Part shown: positions 9,234-17,696 of the stretch, in pieces
Layout: each line of letters starts with the position of its first letter
Position numbering within the stretch: the first letter of the stretch is position 1
Source: Paenibacillus mesophilus
GTDB lineage: Bacteria > Bacillota > Bacilli > Paenibacillales > NBRC-103111
DNA length: 64,000 nt
NCBI RefSeq assembly: GCF_005938385.1
Contig: NZ_VCRA01000033.1
Location: forward strand, 1 to 64,000
Direction: 5' to 3'
Notes under the pieces: generated by a model
Database searches by the model: none
Told to the model about the DNA's origin: nothing
What the model saw: only the letters and a program-made list of their open reading frames with translations
Translations under genes and position numbers: made by a program

Positions 9234-10225
9234 AGCAGCGACCCTCCGACTGCCGCCTGAGCCGCAGGTACGGGAATGGCCGTCAGCAGCTGCTTTACGA
9301 TCGTCTCCGCCGATTTGCCGGTATATCGCGCTTCCGGCTGAAGCACCAACCGGTGAGCCATTGTCGGGACGGCCATACTTTTTATATCGTCGGGCACGAC
9401 GTACGTGCGACCGGAGCAGAAGGCTTTGGCCTGCGCGGTGCGCATAAGGGCAAGCGATGCGCGAGGGCTGGCTCCCAGCGCGATATCCGGATGAGCGCGC
9501 GTAGCCGAAGTCAGACGGACGATATACTGCTTCAGCGTATCGTCCATATGGATGAGCCGCGCTTCCAGCTGGAGCCGCGCCCATTCCTCGCGGAGCAGCA
9601 CCGTCTTCACATCGTCCAGCGGGCTGTGCTCCTGCATCCTTCCGAGCATCTCCACCTCGTGCTTCTCCTCCGGGTAACCGAGCCGGATTTTCAGCAGAAA
9701 ACGGTCCAGCTGGGCTTCCGGGAGCGGAAACGTCCCTTCGTGCTCCACCGGGTTTTGCGTAGCGAGCAGCATGAAGGGCTCCGGCAGCCGGTACGTTTCC
9801 CCGTCCACCGTTACTTGTCGCTCTTCCATCGCTTCCAGCAATGCCGATTGCGTCTTGGGCGACGCGCGATTCATTTCGTCCGCGAGCAGTACATTGGCCA
9901 TCACCGGTCCGGGGCGGAATTCGAACAATCCGGTCTTCTGGTTGTAGATCGAGACGCCGGTCACGTCGGACGGAAGCAAATCGGGGGTGCATTGGATCCG
10001 TTTGAACGAGGCCCCCACCGTTTTGGCGAGCGCGCGGACGAGCATCGTTTTGCCGACGCCCGGCACATCCTCGAGCAGCAGGTGGCCGCCACACAAAAAA
10101 GCGATAACCGCCGTCTCGATACTCTCCCGTTTGCCGACGATCGCCTTCTCTACATGATGCACGATCCGCTCTACGAATTGCTGCGGCCGATCGAACGGCA
10201 GCGGTACCCCGTGTCCTTGCGGCAT
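9230..10225 (-). CDS. MoxR-family AAA+ ATPase
   Basis: A 331-residue chaperone-like ATPase. It has Walker A GVGKTMLVRALAK, Walker B LLADEMNRASPKTQSALLEAMEE, sensor-1 LLATQNPVEHEGTFPLPEAQLDRF and a C-terminal lid with HRLVLQPEAR. GGGAGG lies 8 bases before ATG 10225. It is first in the operon moxR-DUF58-transglutaminase and is coupled to DUF58 by a 4-bp overlap. MoxR proteins usually mature or activate partner proteins, often through VWA domains; here the partners are probably the two downstream products. I saw no clear promoter between it and the deacetylase gene stop at 10326. Confidence 0.95.
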   Translation of the reverse strand: MPQGHGVPLPFDRPQQFVERIVHHVEKAIVGKRESIETAVIAFLCGGHLLLEDVPGVGKTMLVRALAKTVGASFKRIQCTPDLLPSDVTGVSIYNQKTGLFEFRPGPVMANVLLADEMNRASPKTQSALLEAMEERQVTVDGETYRLPEPFMLLATQNPVEHEGTFPLPEAQLDRFLLKIRLGYPEEKHEVEMLGRMQEHSPLDDVKTVLLREEWARLQLEARLIHMDDTLKQYIVRLTSATRAHPDIALGASPRASLALMRTAQAKAFCSGRTYVVPDDIKSMAVPTMAHRLVLQPEARYTGKSAETIVKQLLTAIPVPAAQAAVGGSLL

Positions 10226-10325
10226 AAGGAAAACCTCCCAATGAAACTTGATAGTTTCAGTTTTCCCGCCGTTCTATCGATTTAGACCTCGTTTCTAGGA
10301 GAATGGAAATAGATTTTTTTGATTG

Positions 10326-11762
10326 CTAGAGTAAGTCTTGAACCCGCGGAGAGATAATTGCCCCGTACCCGTCCCCCTCCGCTATGCGGACCTCCCGGCG
10401 ATCGGCGTCAATCGTATAGTCGGCGATCTCGCCGCCCAGCAGTTCAACCGCCAGACGAAGCGGCACCATCAGCTTGTTGTCGATCAGGCTGATGTCGGCC
10501 AGTGCCAGCCTTTCGTCCGGCTTGCTGGGGAATGATGCGGCGATCGAACGGTTGGGAAGATCATATGCGACTTGATGCAGCCCATAGCTCGCAATCGCTT
10601 GACGGCTATTCTCCCGCCACTCTACCCGCCCTCCCATCGTTTCGACAAGCGTGCGCAGCGGCACATAAAACTTGCCGTCCCGGAACGAATATTCCGAAGG
10701 CTCGAGTGTCAACGCGGAATCGTCGAAATGAAGCCCAAGGGGCAGCAAGGCCGGCTGCGGCGTCGGCACGGCGGCGGTGGAAACGGGCAGCTCCGAAGCT
10801 CCGGACTGCGTCTCGCTCATGCCGTCCGCTTCCCGAGCGGTATCGGCTTCCCACCTCGCCGCATGCTCCCTGGCCTGGGCGAGCCTCCGGGTGAAATCGG
10901 AGAAGTCGGAGCTGCGGCTCCATTTCAGCTTGCCCAGCTGGGACTGTATCGGCTGGATATCCAGGGTAAGCGGAGCGAATTCATAGCCGTTATCCTTATA
11001 GAAGCGGATAATGTCCGGCAGAGCCTTCACGGTCTCCCCATGTCCCGAGCTGTCGTGCATTAAGACTACGACTTGGTTCGGCGCTTTTTTCGCAGTCGTC
11101 AAATTGGTGGCGTCTCTCCGTATTTCCGCTGCCGGTACCCCTTGGCGTCTCGAGTCGCCGCTGTCGACGTTCCAATCGTTGATCACGTAGCCCGCCTGCT
11201 CCAAATAATAGAAATACGATGCGTCAAAATTCGTATAGGTCCCGCCGGGAGCCCGGATGAGACGGGTGCGGACACCCGCTTTTTCCTCAAGCGTTGCTTC
11301 GGTCCGCATAATCTGTTTCCAAAATTCGTCGAAGCTCCCGTACAATTTATTGTATACGTGGTTGTACGTATGATTGCCCACCGCATGGCCTTCCCGGACG
11401 ATGCGCTTCACCGTCTCGGGATATTTGTCCACATGCTCGCCAAGCACAAAAAAAGTGGCCGCCACCTGCTCGCTCTGCAAAATATTCAATACATCCGCCG
11501 TGTGGGTGCTGGGACCGTCGTCAAACGTCAAAAAGACGGTAGGCTTCGAAGGAATCTCATACCCCCGCTCGACCGGCAGCCGCCCGCCTGCTTGCAAGGC
11601 TTCGTACACGTCCCTCTCGGCCTGTCCGGAGGACAAATCGGCTGCCATCGCTTGCGTTACGGGGAGCGCGGCGAATAGAACGACCAACAGAAGCAACCAT
11701 TTGAACGACAACCCGGCATACCCGATTTTTCCAAGATGACCAAGATCCCGATGCAGTCTCAT
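10326..11762 (-). CDS. Secreted polysaccharide deacetylase with copper-amine-oxidase-type stalk domain
   Basis: 478 residues. A signal or anchor segment (FKWLLLLVVLFAALPVTQAMA) precedes a NodB-type deacetylase domain, roughly residues 65-290. Its motifs are TFDDGPSTHT (metal Asp pair), GHAVGNHTYNH (metal His pair), IRAPGGTYTNF, INDWNVDSGD and VLMHDSSGHGET. The C-terminal third has two copies of the copper amine oxidase N-terminal-like (stalk) repeat, FYVPLRTLVETMGGRVEW and LMVPLRLAVELLGGEI, typical of Paenibacillaceae wall proteins. It should remove acetyl groups from peptidoglycan or another GlcNAc polymer outside the membrane. The start at 11762 has GGAGG seven bases upstream; ATG 11780 lacks one. 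A sigma-E-like promoter upstream would place it in sporulation. Confidence 0.92.
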   Translation of the reverse strand: MRLHRDLGHLGKIGYAGLSFKWLLLLVVLFAALPVTQAMAADLSSGQAERDVYEALQAGGRLPVERGYEIPSKPTVFLTFDDGPSTHTADVLNILQSEQVAATFFVLGEHVDKYPETVKRIVREGHAVGNHTYNHVYNKLYGSFDEFWKQIMRTEATLEEKAGVRTRLIRAPGGTYTNFDASYFYYLEQAGYVINDWNVDSGDSRRQGVPAAEIRRDATNLTTAKKAPNQVVVLMHDSSGHGETVKALPDIIRFYKDNGYEFAPLTLDIQPIQSQLGKLKWSRSSDFSDFTRRLAQAREHAARWEADTAREADGMSETQSGASELPVSTAAVPTPQPALLPLGLHFDDSALTLEPSEYSFRDGKFYVPLRTLVETMGGRVEWRENSRQAIASYGLHQVAYDLPNRSIAASFPSKPDERLALADISLIDNKLMVPLRLAVELLGGEIADYTIDADRREVRIAEGDGYGAIISPRVQDLL

Positions 11763-11807
11763 CCACGTCCCTCCGACCATGTCTATCGATTAGGTGCTTG
11801 CCGATAG

Positions 11808-11834
11808 AGTATATGGTAGGATGCGGCGGAGTAT
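11808..11834 (-). promoter_or_regulatory. Possible sigma-E type sporulation promoter for the deacetylase
   Basis: Minus strand: ATA (11834-11832), 16-bp spacer, CATATACT (11815-11808), close to the sigma-E pattern ATA-N16-CATAnnnT. The site is 45 bp upstream of the gene start. A 6-bp inverted repeat CTATCG/CGATAG lies just downstream. The match is short, so this is only a candidate. Confidence 0.35.
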
Positions 11835-11929
11835 GCCAGTGCCGGATGCTAATCCGATGAGCGGATCCGAAAGGGAAAAACCGTACCGTTGCCGATATTC
11901 AAGGCCGGCCGGAATAATGCCTCGAACCG

Positions 11930-11962
11930 AAAAAAGGACATCGAGGCTGAGCCTCGACATCC
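11930..11962 (-). terminator. Terminator after bcp
   Basis: Minus strand: a perfect 12-bp stem GGATGTCGAGGC/GCCTCGATGTCC with a TCA loop and a TTTTTT tail, 54 bp past the bcp stop. Confidence 0.92.
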
Positions 11963-12016
11963 GGGTATTCCGCGAATCTATTTATTCGAAAGGAGCCGAA
12001 CCTCGAGCGCTTGGGC

Positions 12017-12487
12017 TTACCCCAGCGCCTTCACCGCGGCGAGCACCGCATCCACATGTCCTTTGATCCGTATGTTGCGCCACTCTTTCGCCAGCAGGCC
12101 GTCCCGGTCGATCAGAAACGTCGACCGCTGAACCCCCATGTATTCCCGGCCGTACAGCTTCTTCAGCTTCCAGACGTCATACAGCTTGCAGACGTGCAAT
12201 TCCTCATCCGACAGCAGCGGATACGGCAGCTCGTACTGCTCGGCAAATTTATGGTGCAGCTTTACCGGGTCCGGACTTATCCCGAGCACCACCGCCCCGT
12301 TTCTCCGGAATCGGCCGATCCCGTCCCGGAAGTCGCAAGCTTCCGCCGTACAGGTCGGGGTCATATCCTGGGGGTAGAAGAACAAGACGACCTTCTTGCC
12401 GGCAAACTGGCTAAGCTTCACCTTCTTGCCGGTAGACGCCGGCAAAGTAAAATCCGGCGCCGGATTTCCTAACAGCAGCTCCGACAC
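12017..12487 (-). CDS. bcp: Thioredoxin-dependent thiol peroxidase (BCP/PrxQ)
   Basis: A 156-residue peroxiredoxin of the atypical BCP/PrxQ group that reduces hydroperoxides using thioredoxin. It shows GNPAPDFTLP, the active site YPQDMTPTCTAEACDFRD, with the peroxidatic Cys in TPTC and a resolving Cys five residues later, and the late RSTFLIDRDG strand. The start is set at GTG 12487, seven bases after AGGAGG. The in-frame ATG at 12493 is too close to that site, and the longer frame to 12640 overlaps the ABC permease gene. It is probably co-transcribed with the upstream ABC exporter genes, and a strong terminator follows. Confidence 0.95.
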   Translation of the reverse strand: MSELLLGNPAPDFTLPASTGKKVKLSQFAGKKVVLFFYPQDMTPTCTAEACDFRDGIGRFRRNGAVVLGISPDPVKLHHKFAEQYELPYPLLSDEELHVCKLYDVWKLKKLYGREYMGVQRSTFLIDRDGLLAKEWRNIRIKGHVDAVLAAVKALG

Positions 12488-12531
12488 GAACATTCCTCCT
12501 TTCCCCGCTTCAACAAAGCCGCCCTCCTCGC

Positions 12532-13317
12532 TTACGACCCCGCACCCCGGTAACGTTTCACGCCATAGTTCCATAACGACAAGCCGATGCTTAGGAAGAC
12601 AATGCCGACAACAGGCGTCCATAGCGCGACCCAGCCCCACTCTTCCCGGTCCATGAAATAGGCGGCAGGGTAAAAGCCGACGAACCCGAACGGCGCGACG
12701 AACGTGAGAATGAATTTGATCGTTTTATTGTAAATATTGACCGGATATCTTCCATAGTTCTGGATGTTCCACATGAGCGGCAAAATTCCTGTCGGGGCGT
12801 CGGAGAAAAACGATATCGACGTCAGCGCGATATATACGCCCCCGTAAATCATGATCGCTCCCAGTGTAAACAGCACGAACATAAGCGGATCGTGCCAGGA
12901 CAGCGGCAAATCGAGCTGCGCCCCGGCGTACCCCATGATGATCAGTCCGACAACGGTGCCGGAAAGCGAAGCGGGGTCCAAATTTTCCAATATAAGCTGC
13001 CACAGGTTGTAGGCGGGCCGGGTGAGCACGCGATCCATTTCCCCTTTGACAATATACCGCTCGGTAAAGCCCCACAGGTTGAAGAAGCAGCTGAATATGC
13101 CGTACGGCACCATAAAGTAGCCGTAGATGAAGACGACCTGCTCCTGAGACCAGCCGCCGAGCAACGGGGTATGCAGAAATACGACAAGGATGAAAATGAG
13201 ATTCATGCCTTGAAACAGCAGGTCGGACAATACTTCGATCCAGAAATCGGAACGGTATGTCAATCTCCGCTTCAAATAATTTTTGAAATATTCGACGAAC
13301 AGCGACGCGTAGAACAC
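12532..13317 (-). CDS. ABC-2 type exporter, membrane subunit 2
   Basis: A 261-residue permease with six predicted membrane spans, resembling the second permease (COG3694-like) of a three-gene ABC-2 export system. It starts VFYASLFVEYFKNYLKRRLTYRSDFW, and the motif GEMDRVLTRPAYNLWQLI is shared by this permease group. GTG 13317 is preceded by GGGGGG at 8 bases, just past the stop of the upstream permease (13323). It is the third gene of ATPase-permease-permease. The substrate is unknown. Confidence 0.87.
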   Translation of the reverse strand: MFYASLFVEYFKNYLKRRLTYRSDFWIEVLSDLLFQGMNLIFILVVFLHTPLLGGWSQEQVVFIYGYFMVPYGIFSCFFNLWGFTERYIVKGEMDRVLTRPAYNLWQLILENLDPASLSGTVVGLIIMGYAGAQLDLPLSWHDPLMFVLFTLGAIMIYGGVYIALTSISFFSDAPTGILPLMWNIQNYGRYPVNIYNKTIKFILTFVAPFGFVGFYPAAYFMDREEWGWVALWTPVVGIVFLSIGLSLWNYGVKRYRGAGS

Positions 13318-13322
13318 AAATC

Positions 13323-14117
13323 TCACCCCCCTTGAACGAACAGCCGACTGCGCGCCCGGCGCCACATCAACCAGATCGGCACAAGCAATAGCGCGAACCA
13401 GGCAAGCTGAACGAACAACGCCTCGTACACGGCCTGTCCGGTCACCCGTCCGGTGAAGACGGAGCCGGGCAAGTACGTGATCGCCTGGAACGGCAGCCAC
13501 TGCAGCAGCGCCACCATCGCGCCCGGAAACAACGATACGGGAATGATGAGCCCGGAGAACAAGTCGACGGCGACCCGCTTCATCCGCATCATCCCTTCGT
13601 TGTTTTCCACGAAAAAGGCGAACAGTCCCGTCAAAATATTGATCTGCGAGTTGATCAGGAAGCTCATGAAAATCATCACCATAAAAATAACCCATACGGC
13701 CGGTTCGGACGGAAGCTTGACCGGAAACAGCAGCGAGGCGATGATCATGCCGGGAACCGAGAACAGCAGCAGCCGGAACAAGCCTTCCCCGAATCCCTGC
13801 ATCATTTTGACGACCAAATAATTGTAAGGGCGAATGAATTGCACGGCTACACTGCCGTCGCGGATTTCGTTTGCGATCTCCCGGTCCAGATTGTTGAAGT
13901 AAAATGCCCTAGCCATCCACGAGATTGCCACGTAGGTCGTCATCTGTGCGACCGACATGCCGCCCAGCGATTCGCTCGTGCCGTATATCGCCTTCCATAA
14001 AAAGTAGTAGGCCCCGATGTTCAAAGCATAGATTAGAATACCGCTGTAATAGTTAACCCGGTAAGCGAGCATCATCATGAACCGGATACGGATCAGGTCG
14101 ACGTAAGCGTTAAGCAT
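13323..14117 (-). CDS. ABC-2 type exporter, membrane subunit 1
   Basis: A 264-residue permease with about six membrane spans, beginning MLNAYVDLIRIRFMMMLAYRVNYYSG and carrying the interface segment REIANEIRDGSVAVQFIRPYNY characteristic of COG4587-like subunits. ATG 14117 lies inside the last codons of the ATPase gene (8-bp overlap), so translation is probably coupled. The longer frame to 14270 is the ATPase gene in another frame. It pairs with the next permease to form the membrane channel. Confidence 0.87.
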   Translation of the reverse strand: MLNAYVDLIRIRFMMMLAYRVNYYSGILIYALNIGAYYFLWKAIYGTSESLGGMSVAQMTTYVAISWMARAFYFNNLDREIANEIRDGSVAVQFIRPYNYLVVKMMQGFGEGLFRLLLFSVPGMIIASLLFPVKLPSEPAVWVIFMVMIFMSFLINSQINILTGLFAFFVENNEGMMRMKRVAVDLFSGLIIPVSLFPGAMVALLQWLPFQAITYLPGSVFTGRVTGQAVYEALFVQLAWFALLLVPIWLMWRRARSRLFVQGG

Positions 14118-15282
14118 GGCGACCCGCTCCCTGCGGTTCCGGGGAAGCTTGTCCCGCACCGTCTCCGGACCCGCTGTTGCCGTCCTTCGTTCCGTCCGGC
14201 CCGGTTCCCGGCTTGTCCGCTCCGCCTTCTGTATGCGTGGCGTGCTGTGCCTCGGCGCCGCCGTGCGCATCGGCCGAGCCCGTCTTGTAAATTTCTCTCA
14301 CGATATCGTCCGTATTCGGCTCCAGTATGCTCACATCGCTGACCTCGACGGCTCCGACTACACGGCTCAGCACGACCGAGACGGGCGCGGCTTCAAACGG
14401 GACCCATACTTTCGCAGTCAGCTCATTCTCTTTCGACCAAGAGACGCCAAGCCCTTCGGTCAGCCGCTCCAAGCTATCCAACGGATGCGGATCGTGAAGC
14501 CTGAACGACAGCTCCCTGCCTTTCCCCCATCTCGTCTTCAGCTCGTCCAGGGCGCCGTCGTAAATTATTTTGCCGTCGTCGAGCATAATGACCCGGGAGC
14601 AAAGCGCTTCGATATCCTGCAAATCGTGCGTCGTAAGCAGGACGGTCGTGCCATGCTGACGGTTCATCGACTTCAGAAACTCGCGGATTTCCGTCTTCAC
14701 CACGATATCGAGCCCGATGGTCGGCTCGTCCAGAAACAAAATTTCCGGATTGTGCAGCAGCGATGCCGCCAATTCGCAGCGCATCCTTTGGCCGAGACTC
14801 AGCTTGCGCACCGGGCGATTCAGCAAATCGCCCAGCTGCAGTCGATCCGTCAATTCATCCAGCCTTTTGCGATAATCCGCCTCGCTTACCCGGTACACTT
14901 TGCGAAGCAGCTGGAACGACTCGACGACTCCGATATCCCACCAGAGCTGACTGCGCTGGCCGAAGACGACTCCGATCCGCCGGACGAATCGTTCGCGTTC
15001 CTTGTACGGGACGAAGCCCCCGACTTCGATTTCTCCGGACGTCGGGACGAGGATGCCGGTAAGCATTTTGATCGTAGTGGACTTGCCCGCGCCGTTCTCG
15101 CCGATGTAGCCGCATATTTCCCCTTTCGGAATCGTGAAGCTGATGCTTTTGACCGCCTCGACCTTCGTGTATTCGCGCTTGAACAAGTCGCGAAGCGCTC
15201 CTTTTAACCCTTCCCTGCTTTTTTGCACGGAAAATTGCTTGCGCAATTGATGAACTTTTATCGCATGTGCGCCGTCTGACAT
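14110..15282 (-). CDS. ABC-2 type exporter, ATP-binding subunit with low-complexity tail
   Basis: A 390-residue ATPase: Walker A GYIGENGAGKST, Q-loop VVFGQRSQLWWDIG, signature LSLGQRMRCELAASLL, Walker B EILFLDEPTIGLD and H-loop LLTTHDLQD. The RSQLWWD stretch is typical of the COG4586-like ATPases that pair with two ABC-2 permeases. ATG 15282 follows AGGAGGGG. The domain proper ends near residue 330; the last 60 or so residues are a Gly/Ala/Asp/Thr/Pro-rich tail with no visible fold, which is unusual. This tail overlaps the next gene by 8 bp. It is first in the exporter operon. Confidence 0.92.
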   Translation of the reverse strand: MSDGAHAIKVHQLRKQFSVQKSREGLKGALRDLFKREYTKVEAVKSISFTIPKGEICGYIGENGAGKSTTIKMLTGILVPTSGEIEVGGFVPYKERERFVRRIGVVFGQRSQLWWDIGVVESFQLLRKVYRVSEADYRKRLDELTDRLQLGDLLNRPVRKLSLGQRMRCELAASLLHNPEILFLDEPTIGLDIVVKTEIREFLKSMNRQHGTTVLLTTHDLQDIEALCSRVIMLDDGKIIYDGALDELKTRWGKGRELSFRLHDPHPLDSLERLTEGLGVSWSKENELTAKVWVPFEAAPVSVVLSRVVGAVEVSDVSILEPNTDDIVREIYKTGSADAHGGAEAQHATHTEGGADKPGTGPDGTKDGNSGSGDGAGQASPEPQGAGRHA

Positions 15283-15430
15283 ATTATGTTCCCCTCCTGC
15301 ATGAATCGGGCGTATCCGACAATTGCCCCTGAAAACCGGAGCTCGCCGCGAACTAGTGTATGGATACCTATTTAATGGAATTTGCGGCAGGCACAAGTGT
15401 CCGTCATTCGAGATCCGGCAAGGGTTTGAC

Positions 15431-15460
15431 TTGCGGCCGGTATTAGACTGCACTTATAAT
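15431..15460 (+). promoter_or_regulatory. Candidate promoter for the LCP gene
   Basis: TTGCGG (15431-15436), 18-bp spacer, perfect TATAAT (15455-15460), 138 bp upstream of the LCP start. The -35 is weak; a better TTGACT overlaps it but would give a 23-bp spacer. The rest of the 15283-15597 gap between the divergent exporter and LCP genes shows only AT-rich sequence. Confidence 0.4.
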
Positions 15461-15597
15461 TGGTTTGATAAGGCCGGGCGTTTTGGACAAATTAATTTTG
15501 TTGAACATTCGCGAATTATAGTGTCAATCGTCTACATGATACACGATATAGGGCGCTAAAGGAAACGTCGAACCGGGACCAAAAGGAGTTGAAGCAC

Positions 15598-17505
15598 ATG
15601 TGGCGAAAAGCGAAGTGGATCGCCTTGACCTGCACGGCGGTCATCCTCTGCGTCATCGGCTATTATGGCTATTCGTTTTATCAATTCGGCAACAACATCC
15701 AAGAGAAAAAGGACGAGCCTTTCTTCACCCAGTTCGTTCCTCAGAACACGAGTCAGACCGAAGAAGCTCCGCCGAAATGGGAAGGCAAGGAGCGCGTCAA
15801 TATCCTGCTGCTCGGAGCCGATTCGCGCGGCACTTCCAAGAACGAAGTACCCCGTTCGGATACGATCATGGTCGCCTCGGTTGACCCTACGACCAAGAAA
15901 GCGTCCTTGTTCTCTATTCTGCGCGATACGTACGTGAAAATTCCCGGTCACGGCAGCGACAGGATCAATACCGCTTTCGCGATGGGCGGACCGAATCTGG
16001 CCATGAAGACGGTCGGCGATCTTCTCGGCTTGCCGATCCAGTATTACGTGTACACCGATTTTCAAGGCTTCATGGCGCTTGTGGACGCGATCGGCGGCAT
16101 CGAAATCGAAGTCGAGAAAGACATGAAATACCGCGATTCGGAAGAGCCTGAGTTCGATATCAATTTGAAAAAAGGGCTGCAGCAAATGGACGGCAAAACC
16201 GCGCTGCAATACGTTCGCTTCCGGCATGACGCGCTTTCCGATTACTCGCGGACGGAGCGCCAGCGCAAGTTCATGACCGCGGTCGCCCAAGAGCTGCAAA
16301 CAACCTCTTCCATTTTCCGGCTTCCTTCGATTTTGAACAAAATCGATCCGTACATTACGACCAACTTGTCCATAACCGATATGATCAAGCTTGGCTCTCT
16401 CGGCTTCGAGGTCAAGGCGCAGGGCGTCAACGGCATCCAAGTTCCTCCGTCCAGCTTGCTGGAGGAAGACCATATCGGAGGCGCATCAGTGCTGACGGTC
16501 AACACGACCAAGCTGCAAAAATATGTGAAAGAGCAGTTGGACGGCGGCACCGGCGTGGCCGATGCCGATAACGGAGATGCAGACGACCGTACCGGAACAG
16601 GCTCGACCGTCAAATCTCCCGTAGCGGAGCCGGGAACCGGCGGTTCGAAGGCGGCCAACAGCGGCGTTACTTCGAGCGGTACGAGCGGTTCCAAAGCAGC
16701 GGGTACGAGCACCGGTTCGACCGGAACGAAATCCGCTGCCGGATCGAACGGGACATCGACGGGGACCAAGACCGGGTCCGGTACTTCCGCCGGGACATCA
16801 ACGGGGACCAAGACCGACGCCGGCACTTCCGCCGGGACATCGTCAGGAACCAAGACCGGGTCCGGCACTTCTGCTGGGACATCGACAGGAACGAAGACCG
16901 GGTCCGGCACTTCGGCCGGGACATCGACGGGGACTAAGACCGACGCCGGTACTTCCGTTGGGACATCGACAGGGACGAAGACCGGGTCCGGGACGTCGGC
17001 CGGGACATCGACGGGGACTAAGACCGACGCCGGTACTTCCGCCGGGACATCAACGGGGACTAAGACCGACGCCGGGACTTCCGCCGGGACATCGACAGGG
17101 GCGAAGACCGACGCCGGGACTTCCACTGGGACATCGACAGGGACAAAGACCGGGTCCGGTACGTCGGCCGGGACATCTACGGGGACGAAGACCGACGCCG
17201 GTACCTCCACTGGGACATCGACAGGGACGAAGACCGGGTCCGGCACGTCGGCCGGGACATCGACGGGTACGAAGACGGATTCCGTCCCGTCTGGAAATTC
17301 ATCCTCCGGCAAAACGGTTAGCACTGGCTCGGGCTCCGGCTCGGGCAGTGCCGATACGACGGGAATTGCCGTGGAAACGGATAAGCAAAATGAAAATGAA
17401 AGCGCATCCGCCGCCCCGGAAACCCGAAAAACTACCGTCGGTTCAAGCGGTACATCGAGCTCAACGGTTACGGGGGCTGCAATCGAGACTCCTCGATCCG
17501 AATAA
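15598..17505 (+). CDS. LytR-CpsA-Psr (LCP) family cell-wall glycopolymer ligase with repetitive tail
   Basis: 635 residues. A short cytoplasmic N-terminus and one membrane helix (WIALTCTAVILCVIGYYGYSF) anchor an extracellular LCP domain, about residues 65-300. Its motifs are NILLLGADSRGTSKNEVPRSDTIMVASVDP, LFSILRDTYVKIPGHGSDRINTAFAMGG and QYVRFRHDALSDYSRTERQRKFM; their Arg and Asp residues bind the polyprenyl-phosphate donor. The family transfers teichoic-acid-like polymers from lipid carriers to peptidoglycan. From about residue 320 a 300-residue Gly/Thr/Ser/Lys-rich tail follows, dominated by a 14-residue repeat. ATG 15598 is 9 bases after AGGAG; a TTG at 15589 abuts that site and is rejected. 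A terminator follows. Confidence 0.93.
   Translation: MWRKAKWIALTCTAVILCVIGYYGYSFYQFGNNIQEKKDEPFFTQFVPQNTSQTEEAPPKWEGKERVNILLLGADSRGTSKNEVPRSDTIMVASVDPTTKKASLFSILRDTYVKIPGHGSDRINTAFAMGGPNLAMKTVGDLLGLPIQYYVYTDFQGFMALVDAIGGIEIEVEKDMKYRDSEEPEFDINLKKGLQQMDGKTALQYVRFRHDALSDYSRTERQRKFMTAVAQELQTTSSIFRLPSILNKIDPYITTNLSITDMIKLGSLGFEVKAQGVNGIQVPPSSLLEEDHIGGASVLTVNTTKLQKYVKEQLDGGTGVADADNGDADDRTGTGSTVKSPVAEPGTGGSKAANSGVTSSGTSGSKAAGTSTGSTGTKSAAGSNGTSTGTKTGSGTSAGTSTGTKTDAGTSAGTSSGTKTGSGTSAGTSTGTKTGSGTSAGTSTGTKTDAGTSVGTSTGTKTGSGTSAGTSTGTKTDAGTSAGTSTGTKTDAGTSAGTSTGAKTDAGTSTGTSTGTKTGSGTSAGTSTGTKTDAGTSTGTSTGTKTGSGTSAGTSTGTKTDSVPSGNSSSGKTVSTGSGSGSGSADTTGIAVETDKQNENESASAAPETRKTTVGSSGTSSSTVTGAAIETPRSE
16750..17282 (+). 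repeat. 42-bp tandem repeat coding for a 14-residue tail motif
   Basis: About 12.5 copies of GTSTGTKTxxGTSA, where xx is either GS or DA in irregular alternation (for example GTSTGTKTGSGTSA and GTSTGTKTDAGTSA). Individual units differ at synonymous sites. The repeat lies entirely inside the LCP gene and puts a Lys every 14 residues in a Thr-rich, probably extended wall-spanning tail. Confidence 0.93.
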
Positions 17506-17521
17506 TACATAGGTTACAACA

Positions 17522-17566
17522 GAACCTCCGTCTATGCTGCCAAGCCTGGGCGGAGGTTTCTGTTTC
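17522..17566 (+). terminator. Terminator after the LCP gene
   Basis: GAACCTCCG and CGGAGGTTTC pair around a 20-base loop, followed by TGTTT. The loop is long and the T tract short, so its strength is uncertain. The remainder of the LCP-hemL gap holds no clear hexamer pair. Confidence 0.6.
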
Positions 17567-17696
17567 CCGTGCAGGATGAAATATTGCTTAACAACGTGTA
17601 CAATTATGGACGGAACGAACGTTACGTATCCAATTCACGATGCGAACACTCACATGGCGTGATGTCTCTGCCATATAGTTTAGGAGATGATTTGGA

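Noticed and set aside
16750-17282. CRISPR array
   Set aside because: Repeats are contiguous, in frame and coding, with no unique spacers; the same holds for 52370-54121.
16242-17510. Minus-strand frame of 422 codons rich in VPVDVPAEVP
   Set aside because: Antisense of the LCP repeat tail; the repetitiveness comes from the sense-strand repeat.
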